A stretch of 50,510 nucleotides of DNA from Listeria goaensis (GCF_900186125.1 NZ_FYBQ01000015.1:1-50510), one strand, 5' to 3'. Positions 8,879-18,780 are shown, counted from the first letter of the stretch. The notes: generated by a model from the letters alone, not told the origin. Translations and numbers: made by a program.

Positions 8879-9394
8879 TTACTTTTCTTGAAGTGGTGCT
8901 AGGACTAAGAACATTGAACGTCCGTCCATTTTCGCTTTTTGCTCGACTGTGCTTACATCTTTACACTCGTCTGCAAAACGGTCAAGCACCTTTTGACCGA
9001 TTTCTTTGTGGGTGATTGCACGACCCTTAAAGCGGATAGAGCATTTTACTTTATCGCCTTTTTCAAGGAATTTACGCGCATTACGTAGCTTCGTATTGAA
9101 ATCATGCTCATCAATTGTTGGGCTGAGTCGCACTTCTTTTAACACGATGACTTTTTGGTTTTTGCGGGCTTCTTTTTCTTTCTTTTGTTGTTCAAAACGG
9201 AATTTACCGTAGTCCATGATACGAGCTACTGGCGGTTTCGCGTTTGGCGCAACAAGCACAAGATCAAGATTAGCCGCCTCAGCAATACCAAGTGCGTCAA
9301 ATTTACTTTTTACACCCAATTGTTCACCGTGTTGATCGATCAATCTCACTTCACGTGCACGAATCCCATCATTTACCAACATGTCTTTGCTAAT
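8879..9394 (-). CDS. infC: translation initiation factor IF-3 (ATT start codon)
   Basis: A 171-residue IF-3 that binds the 30S subunit and checks start codon and initiator tRNA. The N-domain runs from [17 protein letters not shown] to about residue 75 ([16 protein letters not shown]). A lysine-rich linker then leads to the C-domain ([16 protein letters not shown]). The start is the rare ATT at 9392-9394: GGAGG lies 9 bases upstream and the product length fits the family. Upstream in-frame ATGs would add about 41 residues coded by the leader hairpin and are rejected. A non-standard start is a known IF-3 self-regulation device. Confidence 0.95.
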   Translation of the reverse strand: MSKDMLVNDGIRAREVRLIDQHGEQLGVKSKFDALGIAEAANLDLVLVAPNAKPPVARIMDYGKFRFEQQKKEKEARKNQKVIVLKEVRLSPTIDEHDFNTKLRNARKFLEKGDKVKCSIRFKGRAITHKEIGQKVLDRFADECKDVSTVEQKAKMDGRSMFLVLAPLQEK

Positions 9395-9615
9395 GGCGAG
9401 CCACCTCCGTAGTTTATTGGTACAACAAGTCAGAAAAGAGCAAATCATGCGTCTACCAGCGGCAGACATACAAAAAGCGAGTCTGCAAACTTTGCAAACC
9501 CGCCGATTCAAAGTCACACCAAGACTGGCGCAACGAAAAATTGAACTTTTTGCCTGAAAACACTCGTTAACGAGGCGAGAAGCGGGTTGCTTCTTCTTTC
9601 TTGTTTAATAACCTT
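9395..9615 (-). promoter_or_regulatory. L20-type autoregulatory leader of infC-rpmI-rplT
   Basis: About 220 transcribed bases between promoter and infC, with extensive inverted repeats, including an internal intrinsic terminator at 9472-9506. In Bacillus and relatives, L20 binds such leaders and promotes premature termination, so excess L20 shuts off its own operon. Assignment rests on position, length and the internal terminator; the L20-binding fold was not modelled. It also fills the roughly 300-base gap between infC and hyuA. Confidence 0.8.
9472..9506 (-). terminator. attenuator terminator inside the infC leader
   Basis: On the minus strand, GCGGGTTTGCAAA and TTTGCAGACTCGC pair over 13 positions (with G-U pairs) and are followed by TTTTTG. 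It lies upstream of infC and would stop transcription before the operon. Confidence 0.8.
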
Positions 9616-9619
9616 AGTA

Positions 9620-9649
9620 ACTATAGCATAGATGGAAAGGGATTGTCAA
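9620..9649 (-). promoter_or_regulatory. infC operon promoter
   Basis: On the minus strand: consensus TTGACA (9644-9649), 18-base spacer, TATAGT (9620-9625). It starts the attenuated leader. Confidence 0.85.
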
Positions 9650-9696
9650 CCATTCATTTTGCCTAGTCTTGCTCGTTTTATACAAAGAAACGTTTT

Positions 9697-11247
9697 TTAG
9701 ACTAAGTTTCCAACCACTTTTATTCGCAATCGGTTTGCGTTATCTGGGTGATAGGCGAGCGGAATTTCATCGATTTCCACCACTTCAATGGTATTTTCAA
9801 TGGCTCCTGCTAAAGTTGCCTGCGCACGCGCTTTATTTTCGGCATCTTGGAGTGCTTCTTCGCGTGGTTGCTTGGCATAAATATAAATTTGCTCATATTG
9901 GCCGCTAATTTGTGAGATGGAGGCACCAATTGCGTTTGCAACAGCGCCGTTTGGATTGCGGATAATTTTTGAAACGCCATTTAGTTCTTCAGGGATAATA
10001 ACGCTGCCCCCGCCGACAAGAATAAGTGTCACATCGCCTGAATTCGTCTTCATTTTATCAATTGCGTCTTCGGTCATTTCTGCCATCTGCGCATAGGCTT
10101 TTTCCGCAAATTCTTGACTGATATGCGCAACTAGTTCTGCATCTCCAATCGCGACTTTTCCTAGTCGCACGGCAATATCCGTTGCTGTTAAATCGCTACC
10201 GCCAAAAACAAGAGCCTTTTCTGTAATTTGATAACCTACGCTATCTGGTCCGACCGTCACTTCGCCGTTTACTTCACGAACGAGACTGCCACCACCGAGA
10301 CCGATGGAAATAATATCTGGCATTCTGAAATTAGTACGCACGCCTCCAACGTCAACAGCTAGCGAAGACTCACGCGGGAATCCGCCTGAAAGCACGCCAA
10401 TATCCGAAGTCGTCCCGCCGACATCAAGCACCATCGCATTTTCAAGGCCAGCAAGATACGCCGCTCCGCGAATACTGTTCGTTGGACCACAAGCAATCGT
10501 CAAAATCGGAAACTGGCGCGCATAATCAAGCGACATGAGCGTCCCGTCATTTTGACAAAGATAAATGGCCGCATCTTCCACCCCTTCTTGTTGAAGTGCT
10601 TTTTCAAACCCATTTGAAGTTAAAGCCATCACTTTCATGAGAGCTGCATTTAAAATTGTTGCATTTTCCCGTTCGATTAAGCCGACCGAGCCGATGGAGG
10701 AAGACAGCGAAACAGGAATGGCACTACCTAATACTTCTTTTGCAAGTTCAGCGACCTTTTCTTCCTGCTCATTTTTAAGTGACGAGAAAACGCCAACAAC
10801 GGCGATAGATTCCACTTCATTTTGCCACTTTTTAAAGACATCACGAATCTCAGCTTCTGAAAATGCGGAAAGTTCGCTCCCATCATATTCGTAACCACCT
10901 TTGGCGAGTGCATATGTGCCTGAAAGGGTTTCAATCATATCTTCTGGCCATGCCGTGTAGGGGAGGACAGAAGCTGTCGCTGGGTAGCCTAGGCGCAAGA
11001 CCCCGACTTTGGCTAGCTTTTTGCGCTCTACGATGGCATTTGTACATTGGGTTGTGCCAAGCATGGCGTGCGTCACTAATTTGCGGTCGATACCTGTTTC
11101 TGCTAAGACTTGTTTTAAGGCGCGCGCAATGCCCGTTTCAATATCTTCACTTGTTGGGATTTTGACACTGTGAATTAAATTTAAGTTTTCATCTAAAATG
11201 ACGGCATCGGTATTTGTTCCGCCAACATCAATTCCTATTTTATACAT
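9697..11247 (-). CDS. hydantoinase/oxoprolinase family protein (HyuA-like)
   Basis: A 516-residue member of the HyuA/oxoprolinase A-subunit family with an ASKHA-type fold. Visible motifs: IGIDVGGTNTDAV (about 4-16, phosphate loop), GTTQCTNAIVERKKLAKVGVL (about 69-89) and VLDVGGTTSDIGVLSGG (about 268-284, second phosphate loop). Such proteins use ATP to open five-membered lactam or imide rings. No HyuB partner is present; instead the upstream gene encodes a DUF917 protein overlapping the start by 8 bases. It is last in a permease-DUF917-hyuA unit. Substrate unknown, probably a hydantoin-, thiohydantoin- or purine-breakdown-like compound. Confidence 0.85.
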   Translation of the reverse strand: MYKIGIDVGGTNTDAVILDENLNLIHSVKIPTSEDIETGIARALKQVLAETGIDRKLVTHAMLGTTQCTNAIVERKKLAKVGVLRLGYPATASVLPYTAWPEDMIETLSGTYALAKGGYEYDGSELSAFSEAEIRDVFKKWQNEVESIAVVGVFSSLKNEQEEKVAELAKEVLGSAIPVSLSSSIGSVGLIERENATILNAALMKVMALTSNGFEKALQQEGVEDAAIYLCQNDGTLMSLDYARQFPILTIACGPTNSIRGAAYLAGLENAMVLDVGGTTSDIGVLSGGFPRESSLAVDVGGVRTNFRMPDIISIGLGGGSLVREVNGEVTVGPDSVGYQITEKALVFGGSDLTATDIAVRLGKVAIGDAELVAHISQEFAEKAYAQMAEMTEDAIDKMKTNSGDVTLILVGGGSVIIPEELNGVSKIIRNPNGAVANAIGASISQISGQYEQIYIYAKQPREEALQDAENKARAQATLAGAIENTIEVVEIDEIPLAYHPDNANRLRIKVVGNLV

Positions 11248-12343
11248 GATTAAGTTTCCCTACCTTTCCAACAAGTTCCTCAACAGGCGTATACGGATAG
11301 TCGTAGCCGAAATAACGCGGGCCAACAGTTTCGATGCCTTTAGCTGTACGCCATTCCAAGTCGCAAGGAAGGGCTAGTACGCGCACTCTTTTTCCGTATT
11401 TTAGTCCTTCGGTTGTAACTGGATTTAGTGTTTCTAAATCGACAAGGCAAATTAAATCAGGCGTTAATGCAATGGGCTTGCCGTCCATTTCGGCGACTAA
11501 ATTTTCATTTTGGAAAAAGATTTTCACTTGATGGTCTGCATATGCATGTAAGCCCTCAATGGTCACACAGCCGCGATTAAATCCACCCGTTGTGCCACGT
11601 TCAACGTCAACAATTTTGCCATCAAATAAGTGAAAGCCCCCTGTCGCTTCTAAAAGCTCGTTTAGTTTCACTTGCTCATCTTGTTGGTTGGAACGAATGA
11701 TTCGACCAATTTTTTCAGAGAGCGTCACAATATTTTTCACACTAGCCGTTTTAAGCTGGTTTCCTGTACACGGATAAATGCTAACCAATGAGCTGGCACC
11801 CATTTCAACTGTCGAAACACGAGCTAGGCGCTCCGTCCATTTATTGTCAATTGTTTCCATAATGCCAATATTTCCTTTTTCATCTGTGATAGCCATTGGT
11901 GTCGAAGGAATGTCGTGCAAATGGAACGTCACCATTTGGAGTTCAGGAAACGCGCGTCCCATTCCGTCACAATCGATTAGCGGCAAACCTAATTGAGCAG
12001 CTACCACAATTGGAATCATTGAATTGACCCCGCCCGCTTCCATCGGGAATGTTCCTTTTACTTCTCGCCCTAAATAGCGGCCTAACTTTTGGAAAACGCG
12101 CGTAAACTCGTCGCCTTTTGGAAATTTTTCAATCAAGACAGAAGGCGCACCCATCATTGCTGCTGGGATAAAAAAATCTTCGTCTGCTACTTCTTCTGTT
12201 GATAAAAGCTCGACTGGGCCATATTTTTTGATTGCCGAAAGGGCCATCATTTTTCCGATGTAGGGGTCTCCGCCCCCGCCTGTTCCTAAAAATGCAGCAC
12301 CCACTGCAATATCTTCAATTGCTTGTTCGTCTAAATAACGCAT
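11240..12343 (-). CDS. DUF917 family protein (S-methyl-thiohydantoin desulfurase-like)
   Basis: A 367-residue DUF917 protein. The N-terminal glycine motif FLGTGGGGDPYIGK (about 18-31) is diagnostic, followed by MEAGGVNSMIPIVVAAQLGLPLIDCDGMGRAFPELQM-type sequence near 105-140. DUF917 genes commonly sit beside HyuA-type genes, and a thiohydantoin desulfurase role has been suggested for the family; the reaction here is unproven. Start at ATG 12343: GGAGG is 7 bases upstream, while the preceding two ATGs are too close to it. It overlaps hyuA and lies 17 bases after the permease. Confidence 0.85.
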   Translation of the reverse strand: MRYLDEQAIEDIAVGAAFLGTGGGGDPYIGKMMALSAIKKYGPVELLSTEEVADEDFFIPAAMMGAPSVLIEKFPKGDEFTRVFQKLGRYLGREVKGTFPMEAGGVNSMIPIVVAAQLGLPLIDCDGMGRAFPELQMVTFHLHDIPSTPMAITDEKGNIGIMETIDNKWTERLARVSTVEMGASSLVSIYPCTGNQLKTASVKNIVTLSEKIGRIIRSNQQDEQVKLNELLEATGGFHLFDGKIVDVERGTTGGFNRGCVTIEGLHAYADHQVKIFFQNENLVAEMDGKPIALTPDLICLVDLETLNPVTTEGLKYGKRVRVLALPCDLEWRTAKGIETVGPRYFGYDYPYTPVEELVGKVGKLNHV

Positions 12344-12360
12344 CATCATTCCTCCAACGC

Positions 12361-13641
12361 TTAATAATTTTTCTTAACGCTTCCTTGGGCTGTATTTCCA
12401 ACTAGCTTTTGTCCAATAAGATAAAGGGCTAGCGAAATAACAATCCCAATTAGCGGTTGGTTCGGTAACTGTGGCAACGTTTCAGGGAAAAAGGAGAAAA
12501 TGACTGGGAGTGCTGCAAATACAGCACCAACAGACCAAGCTAGAACGCCTAGCCAGTTTACACCTTCTACAAGTTGCCATTTGTTTGGATCTCCTTTTTG
12601 AACAATCCAGTAAGAGGCAATCATGACTCCTGCGACTGGCGGCACCATAGCGGAGAGGACTGACATAATGGGGATAAAATAGTTTAAAATGCCAAAAACA
12701 GCTAAGAGTGTGCCTATTCCGCCAGCCATTGCAACTGCTACTTTTTCGCGCTTTTTAGAAATATTAAAGACATTGACAATCGCTATTCCGCCAGAAAAAG
12801 CATTGACGGCATTAGTTGTCCAAGCAGCTAGAATTAAGGCTACAACGCCTAAAACGGGCATACCTAGTTCATTAAAAACAGATGTAATATCGGCTGTTCC
12901 TGAAGTTAAAGTAAGAATTGCGCCTACGCCTATCATCAAAATGCCAGATGGCAGGATTCCGCTAATAGCGGCTTTCATAATGTTTGCTCGTCCTTTTGTA
13001 TATTGCGCATAGTCCCCAGCGATAACTGCACCAAGCGCAAATGACCCGACTGTTACAGATAAGCCAGATAAAAACGGTAATGTCGTCTTCGGCGTATAGT
13101 TTGTAATTTGAGCTAAGCCCCCGCTTTGTAGCGAAGTGATAAGGGCGTATAGACAAACGATTAATAGAATCGGTACCGCAACATAATTTAAAATATTCAA
13201 AATTCGTATTCCGTATAAGGCAGATAACAGCATGATAATCCCCCAGATGAGCGATGCCAGCCAAACAGGAAAATCAATACCGTACACGGCTAAGAAACCT
13301 GAAAACGCAACGCCACAAACATTGGCTTGAATACCAAACCAACCGAGGCAAGCGATAGCTAAAATGATAGAAATGATTTTTTTAGAACCTTGCTCACCAA
13401 AAACTTGCGCTGCCGCTTTCACAGTCGGAAGTTTTAAATCACTCCCTTGGATTCCTTGAAAAATCATAAATAAGACGATGATTCCATAACCGACACAAGC
13501 GGTTAGAATCGCCTCCCAGAAAGGCATACCTCCAATTAACGTTCCACCTACCAAGAGGGCAGGTACACAGATCATTGCGCCAGTCCATACAAAAGCTAGA
13601 CTTCCCCACGACTGGGCTTGTTCTAAATTCTTGTTTGTCAT
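12361..13641 (-). CDS. cytosine/purine-type permease (NCS1 family)
   Basis: A 426-residue, 12-helix NCS1 permease of the CodB type. Family features: an N-terminal SWGSLAFVWTGAMICVPALLVGG, the helix 3 segment IACLGWFGIQANVCG (NCS1 substrate-site region), and FALGAVIAGDYAQYTKG near the middle. Members import cytosine, purines, allantoin or hydantoins with a cation. First gene of the operon with DUF917 and hyuA, so it probably imports their substrate. GGAGG lies upstream of the ATG, and a promoter is at 13674-13701. Confidence 0.88.
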   Translation of the reverse strand: MTNKNLEQAQSWGSLAFVWTGAMICVPALLVGGTLIGGMPFWEAILTACVGYGIIVLFMIFQGIQGSDLKLPTVKAAAQVFGEQGSKKIISIILAIACLGWFGIQANVCGVAFSGFLAVYGIDFPVWLASLIWGIIMLLSALYGIRILNILNYVAVPILLIVCLYALITSLQSGGLAQITNYTPKTTLPFLSGLSVTVGSFALGAVIAGDYAQYTKGRANIMKAAISGILPSGILMIGVGAILTLTSGTADITSVFNELGMPVLGVVALILAAWTTNAVNAFSGGIAIVNVFNISKKREKVAVAMAGGIGTLLAVFGILNYFIPIMSVLSAMVPPVAGVMIASYWIVQKGDPNKWQLVEGVNWLGVLAWSVGAVFAALPVIFSFFPETLPQLPNQPLIGIVISLALYLIGQKLVGNTAQGSVKKNY

Positions 13642-13673
13642 GATTTTGTACCTCCAATTTTTTTAATATTTTT

Positions 13674-13701
13674 ATTATATAGAAACGTTATACTGTTGTA
13701 A
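13674..13701 (-). promoter_or_regulatory. candidate promoter of permease-DUF917-hyuA
   Basis: On the minus strand: TTACAA (13696-13701), 16-base spacer, TATAAT (13674-13679), about 33 bases upstream of the permease start codon. It lies just downstream of the terminator that ends pucR. Confidence 0.6.
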
Positions 13702-13715
13702 TTGTTAAAAACACA

Positions 13716-13767
13716 AAATAAAATAAGCTTTCATTGTTCAATTGGACAACGAAAGCTTATTTTATTT
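13716..13767. terminator. strong palindromic terminator after the PucR gene
   Basis: AAATAAAATAAGCTTTC at 13716-13732 pairs with its perfect complement at 13751-13767; the inner region TTGTTCAATTGGACAA extends the stem. It separates the regulator gene from the permease operon, so these are two transcription units. Confidence 0.85.
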
Positions 13768-13772
13768 AAAAT

Positions 13773-15341
13773 TTACGTTTGGTTCATTTCCTGAAGTAAG
13801 CGCCAAATAGCAACAGATGTGTATAGATTATAGCTTTCTGGAAGTTTAGTGACCGGATATTGCAAAATTTCATGTAACCGTGCTAAGCGGTACTTAATTG
13901 TGTTTTTGTGAAGGAATAAAACGTCTGCTGCTTTTCCCATATTGTTTTCTGTATCAAGTAGAAAAACCGCCAATGTCTGTAATAATTCTTCACCTTGACT
14001 TTGCATTTGGAAGAGAGGCTGTACCAATTTAAGCTGCTCAGAAATGGCTCTTTCACCTCTGTTGACAATTTCATAGCATTCTGCAGCAAACATCACTTCT
14101 TGAATAGAAAAAATGGTTTTAAGTGGATAAATGATTTTCGCGGCCTCAAAATAGCTTGAAACTGTCGCATAACTTTGCTGCACATCAGTCGTGTTTTCCT
14201 GCCCACCGCATATAATAATTTGGACGTCTAGCTCTTTTAGCAAATGCTTCGCCAGTTCATCATACTCCCCTTGCGTTAAACTATTATCCATTAACGCCAC
14301 AATGAAATCATCATGAAAATCAACGAGCGAAACTTGGAAATGGGCCGAAAAGTAAGACTGAATTTTTTGTAGTGCTTGTTCATTTGCTTGCGCATTTTGT
14401 GCTTCGATAAGCCACATGGTTTGAATGCTCGCCACATCAATTCCTAGAATTTTCGCTAGGCGACGCATTTTGACACTCTCATTATTTAAGATCGCTTTCA
14501 CAAGTTCAGACGTGCTAATCTCGCTATATTTTTCACCCCAAAGGTTCATAAAGACTTGAACCACTTCCGTCATTTGTGCGGCGAGCTCCTCCGTCAAAGC
14601 TTCGTTTTCTTTGATCAAAAAAAGCTGTAGCATCTTAATACCATCTTGCATAAGTGGTCGTTTCGTGATGAACAGCTGGTCATGTTGCTCGATTTTTTCT
14701 GTAATAGGAAGGTGGATTACTTTGTCTAAAGCAATCGTATTGATGCGCGGCCAGGTTACGGCATGTACAATTTCGCCTGAATTATCGGTTAACACAATCG
14801 AAGAACGGGTGCGGTCTGTTAAAATTTTAAGCATTGTATCAATATTTCGCTGATTATTTGGTAAGTTTGAAATTTGTTCGAGAAGTTCACTTGCAAAATG
14901 GGTGACGCGCATTTCTTGTTTTACGATTGCTTCTACAACTTCATAAATCACTTCGCTATATCTGAGCGTCATTTCATTTTCAGGCATAACAATAAGTGTG
15001 AAATCCAGTTTGTTGGCTAATCGGATTAATTTCTCATCTACTTTTGGCATAAAAATACCGACATAGTAAAGAATTAATGCCACTTCGCCTGCATGATGTA
15101 GCCTTTCTATCATATTGCACTGAGCATCCACATTATCTTTTATATTGATAAAGGCGGAAATCACAATTTCACTGCCATAAAATTCATCATTATCGAATAA
15201 CGCGTCTTCCAAAATTTCAACATCGGTATGTTCTAAAACGGATATGGAAGAAACTAATTTTTTTAGCCCGGTCTTTCCGGCAACCACTTTTGCTTCTCGT
15301 AACGATGGTAATTTAAGTAATTCTTCTAACTTAACGCTCAT
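13773..15341 (-). CDS. PucR family transcriptional regulator
   Basis: A 522-residue PucR-type activator. The N-terminal PucR domain (about 1-125) starts MSVKLEELLKLPSLREAKVVAG. The centre is a GGDEF-like/linker region, and the C-terminus has the HTH_30 motif NMGKAADVLFLHKNTIKYRLARL (about 475-500). B. subtilis PucR controls purine catabolism through ring-opening intermediates. Here it lies immediately upstream of a permease-DUF917-hyuA unit on the same strand and is presumably its regulator. AGGAGG lies 7 bases before the ATG. Confidence 0.9.
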   Translation of the reverse strand: MSVKLEELLKLPSLREAKVVAGKTGLKKLVSSISVLEHTDVEILEDALFDNDEFYGSEIVISAFINIKDNVDAQCNMIERLHHAGEVALILYYVGIFMPKVDEKLIRLANKLDFTLIVMPENEMTLRYSEVIYEVVEAIVKQEMRVTHFASELLEQISNLPNNQRNIDTMLKILTDRTRSSIVLTDNSGEIVHAVTWPRINTIALDKVIHLPITEKIEQHDQLFITKRPLMQDGIKMLQLFLIKENEALTEELAAQMTEVVQVFMNLWGEKYSEISTSELVKAILNNESVKMRRLAKILGIDVASIQTMWLIEAQNAQANEQALQKIQSYFSAHFQVSLVDFHDDFIVALMDNSLTQGEYDELAKHLLKELDVQIIICGGQENTTDVQQSYATVSSYFEAAKIIYPLKTIFSIQEVMFAAECYEIVNRGERAISEQLKLVQPLFQMQSQGEELLQTLAVFLLDTENNMGKAADVLFLHKNTIKYRLARLHEILQYPVTKLPESYNLYTSVAIWRLLQEMNQT

Positions 15342-15378
15342 TTTTATGCCTCCTTCCTTTGTTAAATGAACACGAAAT

Positions 15379-15409
15379 AAACTCTCTTTTGCTTTGCAAA
15401 AGAGAGTTT
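15379..15409 (-). terminator. terminator after the VOC gene
   Basis: AAACTCTCTTTTGC and GCAAAAGAGAGTTT pair over a 3-base loop, followed on the minus strand by TTTATTTC. It ends the VOC gene and leaves only about 40 bases before the PucR start, so the PucR promoter must overlap this hairpin or lie further upstream. Confidence 0.85.
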
Positions 15410-15413
15410 GCTA

Positions 15414-15812
15414 TTAAACATGTGTATAATTTAATTCCCACATGTAACCGAACTTGTCTTCCACTTTGGCATGTGTCGCTCCCCAAAACATGTTCGCGAC
15501 TTCCATTTCGACGCGTCCGCCAATTTGAAGTATTTCCATATAGCGGAGAAGTTCTTCGTTTGAATCACATTCTAGCCCAATGATTAGCGTGTTCCCGTGA
15601 GTCATTTCGCCGAGTTGTAAATCGTTGAAAAAAAGGACTAAATTTTCAGCAATGTGCAGTTCGGCGTGGATGAGTTTATTTGGGAATTTTTCAAACCCGG
15701 GGACATCTTTTCCGTAGGAGGCGTGCAGAATTTCGCCCCCAAATACGGTTTGGTAGAAAGAAACCGCTTCTGCGCAGTTGTCCATCGTAAAATAAGGAAT
15801 AATTTGTTTCAT
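15414..15812 (-). CDS. VOC family protein (PhnB/glyoxalase-like)
   Basis: A 132-residue vicinal-oxygen-chelate protein of the PhnB-like (YjdN/COG2764) group: MKQIIPYFTMDNCAEAVSFY start, FGGEIL, HAELHIAENLVLFFND, and the C-terminal FGYMWELNYTHV in place of the usual DPFGHRW type. A divalent metal site is likely; the substrate is unknown. The ATG at 15812 is chosen for GAGGTG just upstream; 14 further upstream codons are in frame but without a good ribosome-binding site. Confidence 0.82.
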   Translation of the reverse strand: MKQIIPYFTMDNCAEAVSFYQTVFGGEILHASYGKDVPGFEKFPNKLIHAELHIAENLVLFFNDLQLGEMTHGNTLIIGLECDSNEELLRYMEILQIGGRVEMEVANMFWGATHAKVEDKFGYMWELNYTHV

Positions 15813-15868
15813 GCTAGCACCTCGCTTGCTCCATTTTTCTTTATCATACTGCAAAACGGTGTTCTAAG

Positions 15869-16405
15869 CTACCTTTTTGTAAATTCGGCCATTTCACGAA
15901 TCACATCTTCTGCTTGTGGGAATAAACCTAGTTTGTCCATGAAACCCGCTTCGTCTTCTGGCAAGTCAACATCCGCATGCTCATTGATTCGCGCCAAACA
16001 TGTTTTTGCAATAGCAAATTCTTCCGGATAAAACTTTTTTATTTCCCAAAGCAACCGATTTTCAAAAAAGATGCCTTGTTTAAAACGTGATACAGCGTAA
16101 TGGATATGATCGGTTAACGTGACATAAATAATCTTATTTAATGATTTTACGAGTTCTTTTTCCGTATAGCAAATAATATCATCTGCCAACGAGAAGTAAT
16201 CAAATGGTATTTCTTCCAGAAGCTGAATAAGTTGTTTGTTCGAAGGGTCATTGTCTGTTGTAAATATTTTCTCAATCTTTTCTGTCGGGATTGTATCGCC
16301 AATTTTACGATTAAACCCCACGCCAAGTCCTGTGACGATAACTTCCTCTTTCACTTGATTGACTGAAAAAACAACATTGTTATTTAAAATTTTTGTAATG
16401 AGCAT
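15869..16405 (-). CDS. BglG/LicT-type antiterminator, truncated after PRD1 (possible pseudogene)
   Basis: A 178-residue relative of LicT/SacY antiterminators (about 275-280 residues). The N-terminal CAT RNA-binding domain (1-55, MLITKILNNNVVFSVN) and most of PRD1 are intact, including H100 in LTDHIHYAV. At LPEDEAGF (about 150) family similarity stops; an unrelated 23-residue tail, MDKLGLFPQ...EFTKR, follows. The second PRD1 histidine and all of PRD2 are gone, so HPr-dependent activation is lost. I see no frameshift that restores the family sequence, so this is a deletion or fusion. Start ATG 16405 has GGAG 9 bases upstream. A full RAT leader precedes it. Confidence 0.8.
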   Translation of the reverse strand: MLITKILNNNVVFSVNQVKEEVIVTGLGVGFNRKIGDTIPTEKIEKIFTTDNDPSNKQLIQLLEEIPFDYFSLADDIICYTEKELVKSLNKIIYVTLTDHIHYAVSRFKQGIFFENRLLWEIKKFYPEEFAIAKTCLARINEHADVDLPEDEAGFMDKLGLFPQAEDVIREMAEFTKR

Positions 16406-16431
16406 CTGAAAAATCTCCTTTTGCACGAAAT

Positions 16432-16493
16432 AAAACCCGTATTAGTTGACACACTGCGTTCCTAAACAAACAGTATGTACTAACACGGGTTTT
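16432..16493 (-). terminator. antiterminator-controlled leader terminator
   Basis: On the minus strand AAAACCCGTGTTAGT pairs with ACTAATACGGGTTTT, with an inner ACTG/CAGT extension, followed by ATTTC. Its 5' arm overlaps the 3' end of the RAT, the usual mutually exclusive layout in LicT/SacY systems. Confidence 0.88.
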
Positions 16494-16516
16494 GCCTGCT
16501 TTACCAGTCACAATCC
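16488..16516 (-). promoter_or_regulatory. ribonucleic antiterminator (RAT) site
   Basis: A 29-base element on the minus strand starting GGATTGTGACTGG and ending GCAGGCAAAACC, which matches the RAT consensus bound by CAT domains of LicT/SacY proteins. It lies in the leader of the antiterminator gene itself, implying autoregulation. Confidence 0.92.
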
Positions 16517-16529
16517 ATTAATTTCCTAT

Positions 16530-16558
16530 AGTGTATCATAATTAGTAAGCGATTACAA
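16530..16558 (-). promoter_or_regulatory. promoter of the antiterminator gene with overlapping cre
   Basis: On the minus strand: TTGTAA (16553-16558), 17-base spacer, TACACT (16530-16535). The 15-mer TTGTAATCGCTTACT at 16544-16558 fits the cre consensus WTGNAANCGNWNNCW at every position and covers the -35, so CcpA repression is predicted. Confidence 0.8.
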
Positions 16559-16636
16559 CCTGAGTTTTTTTGACCATTTCTTTACTAGAAATCAACCTAT
16601 CGTTCATAATGGCTTTACAAAATTGCGCTAAAATAA

Positions 16637-16661
16637 GGTTACAAGCTTTGAACTTGTAACC
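16637..16661 (-). terminator. terminator after the small unknown gene at 16702
   Basis: A 9-bp stem, GGTTACAAG (16637-16645) and CTTGTAACC (16653-16661). On the minus strand it is followed by TTATTTT. Confidence 0.65.
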
Positions 16662-16701
16662 TTTAAACTCCCTAACTTTAGCTGGCATCTGCCGGCTTTT
16701 T

Positions 16702-16941
16702 TTAATCCATACGACTTCTTTTCGTTAAAATAAGCTCTTTATCTGCCGTAACGCGAACAAAGTTATTCCAATCGGTTCGAATGAGTGAAATTTCTTTTTC
16801 TGTACAACTAAATTTTAGGAGTACATCATCGTCTTCATCTACAACCAAATAAACATCTTCTACGCTTTGATAAATCTTCAAATTGTTTTCTAATTGTATT
16901 TTCCATCCAAAAATTAATAAATCCGTCTTCATAATCGTCAT
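16702..16941 (-). CDS. small hypothetical protein
   Basis: 79 residues, not recognised. Alternating beta-type segments with an acidic turn (DEDDDV near 36-41) and a basic C-terminus; no membrane helix or signal peptide. GGAG lies 9 bases before the ATG, and a terminator hairpin follows, so it looks like a real monocistronic gene. Function unknown. Confidence 0.6.
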   Translation of the reverse strand: MTIMKTDLLIFGWKIQLENNLKIYQSVEDVYLVVDEDDDVLLKFSCTEKEISLIRTDWNNFVRVTADKELILTKRSRMD

Positions 16942-17089
16942 TTCCGTTCACTCCTTTTGTTTTAACTTTTACTTAGAGTGAACTTGCTAGCTTTTATTTC
17001 ATGTAAATCTTTTTTGCATGATTTCGCTCTCCTTTTATGGCTTTGATTTCATTTTAACTTGGAAAGGTGCGGGAATCAAGATTTTAATC

Positions 17090-17118
17090 AAAAAAAAGAG
17101 ACCTCCGAGGAGATCTCT
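17090..17118 (-). terminator. terminator after groEL
   Basis: AGAGATCTCC and GGAGGTCTCT form the stem, followed on the minus strand by a run of eight T. It ends groES-groEL. Confidence 0.9.
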
Positions 17119-17148
17119 TAGTAGGCAGCATGTAAATAGCTGGGCTAG

Positions 17149-18780
<1,632 letters not shown>

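Noticed and set aside
9395-9517. N-terminal extension of IF-3 from an upstream ATG
   Set aside because: The extra codons run through the leader terminator, have no ribosome-binding site, and are absent from the IF-3 family; the ATT at 9392-9394 fits.
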